Shown here: one piece after another, positions 28,606 to 39,300 of the stretch
Layout: each line of letters starts with the position of its first letter
How positions within the stretch are numbered: the first letter of the stretch is position 1
DNA from: Metopolophium dirhodum
Taxonomy: Eukaryota > Arthropoda > Insecta > Hemiptera > Aphididae
Assembly (NCBI RefSeq): GCF_019925205.1
Contig: NC_083565.1
Location: 16,954,241-17,018,240 of the forward strand
Direction of reading: 5' to 3'
DNA: 64,000 bases
Translations under genes and position numbers: made by a program
Notes under the pieces: generated by a model
Seen by the model: the letters and a program-made list of their open reading frames with translations, nothing else
Told to the model about the DNA's origin: nothing
Database searches by the model: none

Positions 28606-28782
28606 GATGTAGTCCTAAAAAGGTTATGGGACACGCCTTAATCATTGTAAAAATAATATGGGGACTACGCCTAACATGCGTACCACGATTTTCGTTAAGG
28701 GTACACGCATACATATAAAATTAGGAGGTGGGTACACGCCGCTGTATACCCGAGTATACCCTCCACTACACCACTAGCTGAC
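28606..28782. repeat. Degenerate inverted-repeat TE remnant
   Basis: CAGTGATGTAG at the left and CTACACCACTA at the right form an imperfect inverted pair around a GC-richer interior with repeated 'gggtacacgc' words. The ends are degraded and no target duplication is visible. The interior motif style matches the aphid TE debris around it, but the class is not determinable. Confidence 0.45.
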
Positions 28783-29071
28783 TGTGTGGTATACTGTTAT
28801 AGATATTTTATACTGTAATTACACTACGTCAAGAAGTTCCATCACTAGATGGATTCTTCTATCAAGACTACAAACCCATCAAGTCCCACAGCGTTTGTAC
28901 TCATTGTAAAAAAAAAATAATTTACAGATTGTATAATAAATTAGTTGTACAGTTTTAGGTAATAATATTAAAAAAAAATCACTTTTTTGGATACGATCGT
29001 ATTTAATTAAATATAAAAATTGTTAAGTTCAGTTGTTATAATTGTAAATTTTAAAGAAAATTGTAGGTGCT

Positions 29072-29168
29072 AGCCGAAAAGGGACAGTGGCCGAAAAGGG
29101 AATGGTAAGTTTTGGCCAAAAAGTGACACTGGCCGAAAAGGGAAGGGTACATTTTGGACGAAAAGAGG
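29072..29168 (+). repeat. 42-bp tandem array
   Basis: Two full 42-bp units (29072-29113 and 29114-29155) and the start of a third share the word GGCCGAAAAGGGAA. Each unit contains two half-repeats beginning '(g/a)gccgaaaaggga' or its variant. The spacing is exactly 42 bases. A second array with a different period lies 55 bp downstream (29223-29353). Confidence 0.8.
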
Positions 29169-29222
29169 TTAGGTTAAACCGCGCGGTTGAATAATTTTGA
29201 AAGTGCGGGTGCCAGGGTCGGG

Positions 29223-29353
29223 ATAGTGGAATTGCACTTATTACCTAAAAAGAAATGGTCGAATTGCACTTTGGTTCAAAAAAGGTAATGGTCGAACTGC
29301 ACTTGGGTAAAAAACAGGTAGTGGTCAAACTGCACTCGTTCAAAAAAAGGAGT
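29223..29353 (+). repeat. 33-bp tandem array, four units
   Basis: Four units start at about 29223, 29255, 29288 and 29321. They share 'atggtcgaaytgcactt', followed by a variable stretch and an A-rich tail. Three intervals of 32-33 bases show true tandem structure. The repeat is non-coding on either strand. Together with the 42-bp array it sits directly upstream of a dispersed TE-derived segment at 29470-29845 and may belong to the same element. Confidence 0.8.
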
Positions 29354-29469
29354 TAAATTTTCAGATCACTATGAACGTTAATTTTTATTATTTAAAAAAA
29401 GAATTACTAAAAAAATGATAAAAATGAAAAAAAATGAATAATATTTGACTATTTACAAAAATAATAAAA

Positions 29470-29845
29470 AAGTGGATGTTGCTCTGTTGTACAGTACCTA
29501 GGTGACAAGTGGGTTACTGTAATGGATGGTGTTAAATTTGAATTTAATGATATAATATCATTGTATAAGAAAAACGATTCTGAGCGAAAACGGACAGTCA
29601 GCCTATGATATTACCAAGTATATTTGACGATATTTGTGAATAAAGTAATTTATATATAACCTATTTACGTAGAGCCTTGTTTTACATTTTCAATCCTTAG
29701 CCATAAAAGTTAAACATTTTATACATTTTTAACTACAAAATAATTAATAAATTATAAATTTGATAAATGTTGTCAAAATTTGAACTTTAAATGCTTATAA
29801 AATAAAATTGTGCCTATGTATTTTTCAATAAAGTAATATAAATCG
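29470..29845 (+). mobile_element. Dispersed repeat copy A, ends a coding frame (KFEFNDII motif)
   Basis: This ~375-bp segment is closely repeated at 60597-60930 on the same strand. After an early stop, the plus-strand frame reads KWVTVMDGVKFEFNDIISL and continues through SERKRTVSL to a TGA. In copy B the same peptide is conserved with a few changes. Below the stop, the shared sequence includes non-coding 3' DNA ('gtgaataaagtaatttatata'). It is likely the 3' end of an unidentified transposable-element gene. I do not recognise the protein family. Confidence 0.65.
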
Positions 29846-30288
29846 CAACTTATATTTTATCGAAAAAAAAATACTGAGCTTGGTTATAAAATATTTATAT
29901 GCCTATTTACTTTAATAGGTATAAGTTCTAAGGTTTGATTTTTATAATATTCAACTAAACAAAAACATAAATACTTGTAATAAGTATCTCATACATAATC
30001 ACGATTACATAATGAAGTATTTATAGGTATATCTAATTATATTGTACTCGTGGTACGAAGATTTAAAATTCAATTAAATTTCCACCTATTATAATTTTTC
30101 GATATTAAATAATAGTATTATGTTTAAAATTGTTTTTGTTTTCTGGCTTCAATCAGAAAACATGACAACGTATATCATATTATAAAGTCAGGCCTTAAAA
30201 CGGTTTTTTGAAAAACGTCATCATTTGTTATTCTGCAGCCTAACTGTTAGTCGTTCTAATATTTTGTCTACAATTATAACTTATAACA
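29846..30288. other. AT-rich upstream region of the repeat-protein gene
   Basis: This is AT-rich intergenic DNA. About 25-40 bases before the start codon of the downstream gene, the sequence TTAGTCGTTC resembles an arthropod initiator, followed by an A/T-rich leader. No clear TATA box is placed ahead of it. Promoter placement is inference. Confidence 0.35.
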
Positions 30289-30974
30289 ATGTACTGTGTA
30301 AACGAGTTCACCGTCCGGTTGTTGCTGATCACCGTATTGTTGAACTTACGAAAAATTACGGATATTGTGCGCAAATTTTACCAAAACTGGATTGAACTAG
30401 AAAACGGTGATCCCAGATTTCATCTGGTTTGTGGCTGTTGCAAATCGAAGGACACGCCGGTTGGTCAAGCGAATTGCAACACCGACTTCGTAATAATAAC
30501 ATTATAATAATTTATGTGATTATTCTTGTGTTTAAGGCGAACGACGAGACCGAAGGAAGGATGACGAGGCACGCATTCACGCAAGTAGATCTTCCGGGAT
30601 CGCTGCCCCGCCGACGCCGCGGCCGCCGCTCCCAAAAATACACGTGTCAGCTACAGAATTTCGCCACTGAAAGCGTAGCCGTCACTCGCTCCGACTTTCC
30701 GCGACCGCCTCTGCCGGTACAAAACTTCGGCCCGGCTGTCTACACGACGTGGCAGCCACCGAATTTCGCTATGGGACGCGTGGCAGCAGCTCGCTTAAGG
30801 TTTCCACCGCCGACGCTGCCGATACAAAACTTCGGCCCGGCCGTGTACACGACGTGGCAGCCTGCACAGCCCCCGAGAATGGTGAGGGTGCCAGCCCCTC
30901 GCTTTGGGTTTCCGCGACCGCCGCCGCCGCCAACATATTACGTGGACCCAGTTCACTGCAGAACAAGCGTGTAA
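30289..30974 (+). CDS. Two-exon gene for a proline-rich tandem-repeat protein of unknown family
   Basis: Exon 1 is 30289-30489 and exon 2 is 30537-30974. They are joined in phase 0 across a 47-bp GT-AG intron with a pyrimidine-rich acceptor, giving 212 residues. The N-terminus has a hydrophobic stretch (residues 9-20) that could be a signal peptide or anchor, then a short Cys-containing segment (HLVCGCCK near residues 45-52). An Arg-rich run (RRRRGRR) follows near residue 93. The C-terminal half holds three repeats of ~30-36 residues. The first two end in the nearly identical NFGPAVYTTWQP, and the third degenerates into poly-Pro before a C-terminal YYVDPVHC. Exon 2 is far more GC-rich than its surroundings, typical of real coding sequence here. 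No enzyme motif is visible. A lineage-specific secreted or structural protein is possible. The short intron is the least certain part of the model; without it, exon 2 alone stays open across the intron. Confidence 0.6.
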
Positions 30975-31146
30975 AAACTGAATATAATTTTTAAATATTA
31001 TCTACCTATGTACCTCTATATATTTTCTAAATAACTATTCTTGTAAAATATTAATTATTGAACCTATATTTATTGTAATATTATGAAGTGTAAAATATGT
31101 TATGTATATAAATTTATAAAGTATTGTTTAAGTACTGACCAATATT

Positions 31147-31152
31147 AATAAA
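31147..31152 (+). terminator. Candidate poly(A) signal for the repeat-protein gene
   Basis: This is an AATAAA hexamer 173 bases past the stop codon of the upstream plus-strand gene, in AT-rich 3' sequence. In such AT-rich DNA the hexamer can occur by chance, so the call is modest. Confidence 0.35.
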
Positions 31153-31159
31153 TACTTGT

Positions 31160-33302
31160 CGATGTGAAAACTATTTTGAAATTATTTCTTCGAAAACGCG
31201 ATATAGATATAATAATTTATTTAGTTTATTTATGTATAAATACTTATAACTAAGTAATAAGTAATAGAAAATAATATTATTTTATGCATACTAACTAAAA
31301 GGTAAATGCATCATGTACTTAAATAAATTGTATGGAGGAAAGATAGACTCCATAAATAGTGGTTTATTTTAAGTGTTAAAGTTATATCTTTTTTTTTCAT
31401 CAGCTGTCAAGTAAAATCCCATCAAACTTTATCACAGCAAATTTCCGTTATTAAACATTTATGAATTTATAAGTATGACATTTTTAATGTAATTTAAATA
31501 TCGCATATAGGTATAGTTTGTAGTAATCGATAAAAATGATCGACAGTAATAATTATTATTTACAAACAAATATTTAAAATGTAACAACATTTTTAGTATG
31601 GTAGAATATAAGTAGCGATAGATATGTATTTAGCAAACCGTGTGTCTTTACTATCAAACAATTATTTTCTATTTTTTTTAAATCGCTTTGTATTTTTATA
31701 TTAATTAAATATTATTATAGGTAGTTACCACCAAAGAACCTGTAGACTTGTTGTTGGTACTTGGACACATGGTGTACAGTATATACACTACATCATAAGT
31801 TACCATACAGTACAACTCAAGTTCAAAACGTATTTCGGTATTCGGTATACAAGTCGTGGTCCTCACTAAACTTTTTCTAGCCAGCAGAAATTTAAATATC
31901 AAAATAATTATATACATTTATATTTTATACCTACCGTTAATAAATGGATTTCGTTGTGACTTGTGATGGGTTAAGCAGTATGCATTACATTGGTGTGCAG
32001 TATATGTTGTATATCCAAAATTGACCACTTTCATAATTTTAACGCTTTTGCCTGTTTTCTACTGAAGACTTCAGTGCTATTGTCGAATGACTTGATTTTG
32101 TAGATAACTAATATTTTCAGATTGAGAAAGTCAGATGTCTATTATTTATTTAGACATCATATGGTAAATTAGTAACTAGGTAGTTAGGTTAAATATACCT
32201 CTACGAAGTTATGAACACTTACTCCTCGTTCATATTATTTCAATAGGTACAAATACTATATTGGTAGATGAGTACCTGCCGTTTAGTTAATTTATTAAAA
32301 GCACATACAATTTTACAGTATTACGATTACCTATAAAATATATTTTATATACTATTATAAATCACTGAAATGAACCAAAAATATTTGTTTTGTAGGTACT
32401 GAAACTAGAATAATATTTTTTTTCAAAATTCACATTTACTTTAGTTATAAAAAAAAAAAATCAAAAATCCATTTCTTACATAACTTAGAAAAGAGAATAA
32501 GTAATTAAAATACTTTTTTCAAAATTAAAATTAGACTTCTGGAAGTAAATTTTTTATTTTTCCGCTTATTGATCTAAATGCACGAAAAATGACCCGCTTT
32601 CAACAGCCTAATGTTTATTGTATGTAAATTATCATTTATATTTTAAAAGTGCAAAAAAATATTGACCTTTATTTTACTATATCAAATTCTAAAACATAGA
32701 TGATATAAAAATGTATCAATGATTCATAATTCAATCATAATCAATAGAGAATAATAATTACATCAACTAACCATATTCCTTAGACGTAGTGTTAAAACTA
32801 TAAAGTAAAATAGGGTTTTTTCTTGTATAATGAAACATAAATTAGTTATTTATTTCAGTATTTAACTGAATGCCAAAGCTTACACTATTAACAGTATTTG
32901 GCTTAAATTTGATATAGAATATATTAAAGAAAATTATTTTTAAATTAGTTTTATGTGAGATTTAATTCACAATTTTTATTTTTAATATTTACACATAAAA
33001 ACTTGTTTTACATATTTTTCAGATTACAAAAAAAATTTTTAAAATTACACATCAAGTTTAAAATAATGATTAACCCAATAATACAATCTTAAAATAAATA
33101 ATCAATACAAAATACACAAATTAAAATGCTTAATATCAACCTAATTTTTCAGGGTAGGAATAGGCTGGGCCAATTTTTTAAATTAAATTTTGAAATACCC
33201 AATTAGTATGTTTTACCTACAAATAAACTGAAATTTAAAATTACTTTCCAATTTATGAATGTATATGAAAATAAGTTTAGCATATTAAGTAAAAAACGAG
33301 CA
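31160..33302. other. AT-rich intergenic DNA between the repeat-protein gene and XRN1
   Basis: I recognise no gene, RNA or bounded transposon. The XRN1 3' UTR must extend leftwards from 33303 into this stretch. The nearest AATAAA on the minus strand is at 33303-33308 and overlaps the stop codon. Confidence 0.5.
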
Positions 33303-33303
33303 T

Positions 33304-36300
33304 TTATTGTTGTGAAGAGTTAAAATTTGCAGCTACTTTTACTTTACGATTGGATGTGGACTGGTCATTAGCTGCTGATGTAAATGCACTCGAAGGACTT
33401 GGAATCATTACTCTGTTACTTGACATGTACTGTTCATTCTTAAAAATTATTTTATATTTACATTGAATGTACTAAAGTGGATATATTTTTTTGATTATTA
33501 CCATTGGCATATTATCATTTGATGTTGTTGGCATGTATTGTTGATAGTTCATATTTTGTTGAGGTTGATGGTAGGTGTTTGGAATAGAATTCATTACATA
33601 TTCGTTATTTAATACTGAAAATAAATAAGATCATTAAAAACAAGGATGTACTAAAAAACATATTTCAAATTAATTTACAATTTCTGTTGGTGGGTTGCCA
33701 ATGAACAGGTGGTTGTGGTAATTGTGATGGATTCACCAAACTTGTGAAAACTGGTACTGCTTTGGAATATTGTAATTCTTGCTGATAGTTGAGAAACCTT
33801 TAAGAAATATGGTAAGATATATTCAAGAATACATATTTTTAAAATTAGGAAACATACTGTTGCTGTTGAAGTGGGAAACCAATATGATTTTGCTGTCTAT
33901 AGATTTGTTGTGGATATGGTATCTGAAATGACTGTTGAGCAGGAACAGAAAATCCAGGTGGATACTGTTGAAATGGTGTTCGGAAGTGTTGTGTGGAATG
34001 CTCAAAATATTGGGGCACTTGTGAATATGGCTGTTGTGGTTGCTGCTGCTGCTGTTGATGTTGTTGTGGTGGTTGTGGTTGTTGCTGCTGCGGTTGTTGT
34101 TGCTGCTGATGTAATTGTTGAGGCTGATAAGAAGGTTGAGACTGAAAAGAAGTTATCCAATTCATAAACACATTTGATGGTGCTTGTTGAGGAGGCACAG
34201 CTCTTCTATCTGATTTTGGTGGTTTATTCTGTGTTGAGTGTTCATTATTTTTGTTAGCATCCATTTGTTGAACAATAACCAATGCACGAGAAGCAACTTC
34301 TTCAGATGCCTAGATAAATTGTTATAAATAATAGAAAAATATATTTTATAATTATTAATAACAAAAAATCTACAAACCTCAATATATGAATGTTTTGGTT
34401 CTCCTCGTATTGTAACACCATTCGGTAAAATCACTTCTGCACAATACATTTTAAAACCATTATCATCTACTAGATTTATAAAACTATACTTAGGAAGACT
34501 ATAACCTTTCTGTATATAATACTTTTCCAATGCTACAACCATAGAAGACTTTTCCTGTAAAATATATGTAATATATGTTATAATATAGTAAAATTACTAT
34601 GCAATTCTTTTTTTTGAAATTTTTTTTCTGCAAACACATGTATTTTTGGTATGCTAAAATCCATGGTTAAATCAGAATTTTTCAGAAACTAAGTTTTAAT
34701 GGTATACTCATTTAAGATAGTCGTTCTTACAGTTTTACATAATAGATCGAGGGATGTTTTAAATTTAAACTGTCCAGACAAGCAAGTTCCCTAACAGATT
34801 ATATGAGCTGTTAGGTTAAGTTGGGTAATAACAAACTTCAAATGGCTATAACATTAAAACTTAGTTTCCAAGAAATTCTTATTTATCATAAATATTTTTA
34901 TTTTTTTTTTTAAAGTTCCGAGGGTAAAGTAGTTTTGTTCCAAAGTTGTAACATATATTAGTTACTTGAACTATGCTTTCCATTGAGCTGTTGAGTTTCG
35001 GAATTACATTTTCATTGACTTGTTCATTAGTATTGTAATTAGGACATTGAAGTTCAACTGTTTTTAATTCATGAAGTGAAGTTTCTGGTAAGTAATTTAC
35101 TGGTTTATTAGAATATTCTGGTTCATTCTAAAAAAATTTTTTTAAAAATGAACAAAGTTAGCAAAAAAGTGTAAAATATTCATTTTATTATTACTTCATT
35201 TTGTGTTGGAACAATATTATCTTCTGGTTGGATTTTCAACATTTTCTTCAATGCTATTGTTTTAAATTCCTAATTAAATATATAAAATAGTATTAAAATC
35301 ATTATTAGATATTTTAAAACTAAATACTAACACATGCTTCAGCATTCAACTGTATTTTGATGGAATTGTTATTAATATGCTGTCTACCATTAGGTGTTTC
35401 CTAAATTGTTTAAATAAATAAGAATAATAATCGAACATATAATAAAAATGTTAATTTTTTTAATATTTTTTATTCAACATTAAAATAAAGTATGTATATA
35501 GAAAAAACCTTACCGTAGGCGTTTGGAGAATTTTATTAACCTTGCTTTGGCTTTGAGATTCCTTTTTCTAAAAAAAAATAAAATTATTGAATAATTTATT
35601 TAATCAAGAGAATGGTAAATCTGCATGTCTTCACATTTGTAACATAACAAATCTATGTATACTTAGTAAGTTTATCTATAGTTAATATCAGAGAAAATTT
35701 ACATATTATAGAATTTCTAGAGAATAATATAAACTACGCTTGAGCGAAGAATTTTTTTTTCATATTTTTATTTTATAATTTGTTATAGCTATTTGAATAA
35801 TTTAAAATTTAACATACATACATCTTATTTTAAATAAACATAAATAAAACTATTTCCTCCAACACAATTTTAATTCTCCTTTACAAATTTGATAGTATAT
35901 ACATATGTTCTAATATTAACTATAAATAAACTTAAAACCATGTACTCAGATTTGCTATTTTTCACACATATAAGACTACATCACATGCTGGTAGTATTAA
36001 GTTCAAAATAAATGAACAATTTAATTTAGCTATTTTAAATCATTTAAATGGATGTGACCATTTAGTCAAGTATTATCAATTAAAATCATACAGTTTGACA
36101 ATATTAGAATTAATTTCTAAAAAGTATACTAAGTTAAAAACCAAGTAATCAACATACTTACATTTACTATACATTATGTTATTGTTAGCTTAACATATTT
36201 CTAGAATTAATTAAGTAGTTTTGAAAAATTTAAAAAAAAAAAGAAAAAAAAGAGTAATTGATATAACTTTACTTGTTGACGTCGCCATGATTCTTTTGGA

Positions 36301-39300
36301 GCTAATGTGATTTTTTCTTCCCGACATTTAAGTTTGATTTCTGATCCATTACTATTTGACTATTTTTAAAAATGTAATTATTAATAAATACATGCGTACA
36401 AATATAAGAAATAAACAATCAACCTCTACATAGCAGATATCATCGGGACAGAAAAAAAGTGACCATTATTTAGTAAATAAAATGATTTAATATTCAGAAT
36501 TTTAAAGAAAAATAATGTTAATATGTATATATAAAATAATACATAGTTTATACTGGCAGTGGCACTCAACCTATTACTAGTAATAATAGCAACTACACAG
36601 TTGAAATAACATTAGGGAGTAATAACTAAAAATTGACTCCATTCTACTATGTTTAATGATAGATTATAGTCTATGTTATTAATGGCATGTGAACAAACAA
36701 TATGTCAATAATGAACATATTACAATATATACAATATGAAATTTATAAATTTAATCTTAATTTTTCTGTTTATTAAAAATCTTATATTTTAATTGTATTG
36801 ATTGTAGTGTGGATTAAAGTATTATACTTATTACAAAAATTTTAATAGTCATCATTTGGTAATTTAGATGAAGTGTAAACTAATTAATTTTAATATGTGA
36901 TCGAGCATAAGGAGATTTGAATTGTTTACGGACATGTTGTCGTGATTGCCACAATGTTATTAATTAATTTGATTCATATGAAATTAAATTATTGATAAAA
37001 CAATTATCAAAATGGATAAAAAAAAAAGTTATGTAACTTAAACTTTAGAGAATAGGTAAATTAAATTATATTTAGGTACACTTAAAATAATGTCATGATC
37101 ACCATTATATACTGGAACATGGAATTATAGTATTAAGACAGTGTCCTTCCAGCAAATGTTGTATCCAACATACAAGTTTACATTCAGCCGTATCAATGTT
37201 GTGTCATTATCTTTAATATTAGAGTGAATTGACCAATGTTAAACTATAAACTTAAAACTTAAAAGTATGAATATTATGTAATTTTACATCAGTTTTTTAC
37301 GATGTTTAAATTTTAAGTGAGTATTAATCTTACACTCAGTTAAAAATTGAATTATTATAAAAAACAGACATAAAAACATAGATAATGTTCTTAAATTTAA
37401 GTTATGAAATAATGAAATAGCTAATTCAATCTAATATTGAACTTAACAACATAAAATAAGTTTTTCTGAATACAAATTTAATGTTGTAAGTTCGAATAAC
37501 AGAGACAAAATAATATGCATGTGTTGTGCTTATTCTTAAAAGCTTAGGAGGTTAGGTTTCAATGTAATGCACTACAAAAAATATAAAAGTATAACTAACC
37601 TGCAAATGTTCCCATATACTCAGTTGGGTGTTCTTAAAATAAAAATAAAATTGTTAGTAAATATTATGTTAAATGGCACATAGTAAGACAGTCTGAATGA
37701 TAGTAACTGATCCATTTATACTATAAACAATGCAAATGAAATAACAAACCTGTTTCTCTGAATTAGGAGTCTGATTTACAGTCTTTTTTACAGCTAAAGG
37801 TTTATACAACCCATTGCGTATGGCGTGTGACAAGTTTATGAATGACATTCTACACAATCGATACCCACGGTTAGTAGAACCACCAAATGATACAGAATTT
37901 GGAAATTCCTTATCAAATATAACACTGTATACAACTTCAGTATCAATATTTGATTTAGAAATACCTAAATAAAATACAATTTATTAAATTATATCACTAT
38001 TTATAAGATAAAACTCAAAATACTCACTGACTACTGTGCCTTTAAAACCAAGGGGAACTTGATATGAAGATCGAATACATACTACACGGTCTAATACTCG
38101 TGTGTCTGCTCCCTCGTCAGCTTTTAATTTATCTAACTTAGATATTGGCTAAAAGATAAATTTAAAAATAATAAATTGCTTCATAATCCTATTAAAATAA
38201 ATTTACTTTAAAAAGATTTTGTGATTTCACACTTAATGTCACAGTTTTTTTGTGTTTTAAGTTTTCTGCGATAAATTCATCCATATATTTTTCTACAGCA
38301 GCTACTTTAGATGGTTCCATTGATCCACAAGTCTGTTTATCTTTAGTTAATGAACGAATTTCACTGAGCCATTTTTTTAGATCATCTAATTTTTGTTTTC
38401 TGTGTAAAAAATTAATAATTATATCTATACAATTTTGATAAAATTAAATTAGGTTAATAAGACTTAAAAAAAAAAACAAACCTTGTACTTGGATTTGGGA
38501 ACATATCTTCAGAGCTAAAAGTATCCTTGGAACTTTCTGTACTTAATAAAACATTTATTAACTCTGGAAATCTTTGAATATACTCACCTAACAAATCTAT
38601 TGTTTTTTGTGAATACATCCAAACATTATCAAATTTTTTTGTAAATCCCACAACCTATAAAATAAATATTTAAATAAATAAACCATTTACAAAATATATA
38701 TTAGTAATTAAAATTAATACTTCTTCATTCCGTTTATTTGATTTAAGGTTCATTCCAATATTCATTTTTTTTTCATTCCTATCTTCATAAGTCTCAATTG
38801 CTAAAAATATTGTTCCAGTAATTTTAGCAAGTAAATGTGAATTGATTGAGAGTTTAGATGCTGCAGTATTAGCTAAAGATAAAATATATATATTTTTTTT
38901 AATGTCTCAAAATAAAAGGTTCTTTCTAATTTACCATAAAAAAGTTCTGTAGAAACAGATTCGAGGCGTTCTTTCAAATCATAAATATAGGGTTCTGGTT
39001 CAAGTAATATATTAATCTTAACCCTTGAAGATATAAAACCACCAAGTACGTCTGCTTGGCAACCATAAAATGGAGCATCAAGCACAAACACTTTACTTCC
39101 AATAGGAAAATATTCTTCCAGAGAAAAATAACTTTCTTTCAAACTAGGATCAATTACTTCCAAGCCAGGCACAGATGTTTGATAGGCAATTGTTGTTGGG
39201 ATTTCATTCCACTGTTTAAACATTTAAAACGTATAATACTTCAGATAGACTTTTTAATAATAAAATACATACAACTTTTGTAAGATCAACTCCACTTCCA

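Noticed and set aside
30749..30994. Alternative frames on both strands over the repeat-protein exon
   Set aside because: They stay open only because of the high GC of that exon. The chosen frame is the one with in-frame repeats and a consistent splice junction.
33871..34167. 98-codon plus-strand frame rich in Val and Ala
   Set aside because: It is the antisense shadow of the Gln/Pro-rich XRN1 exon 28.
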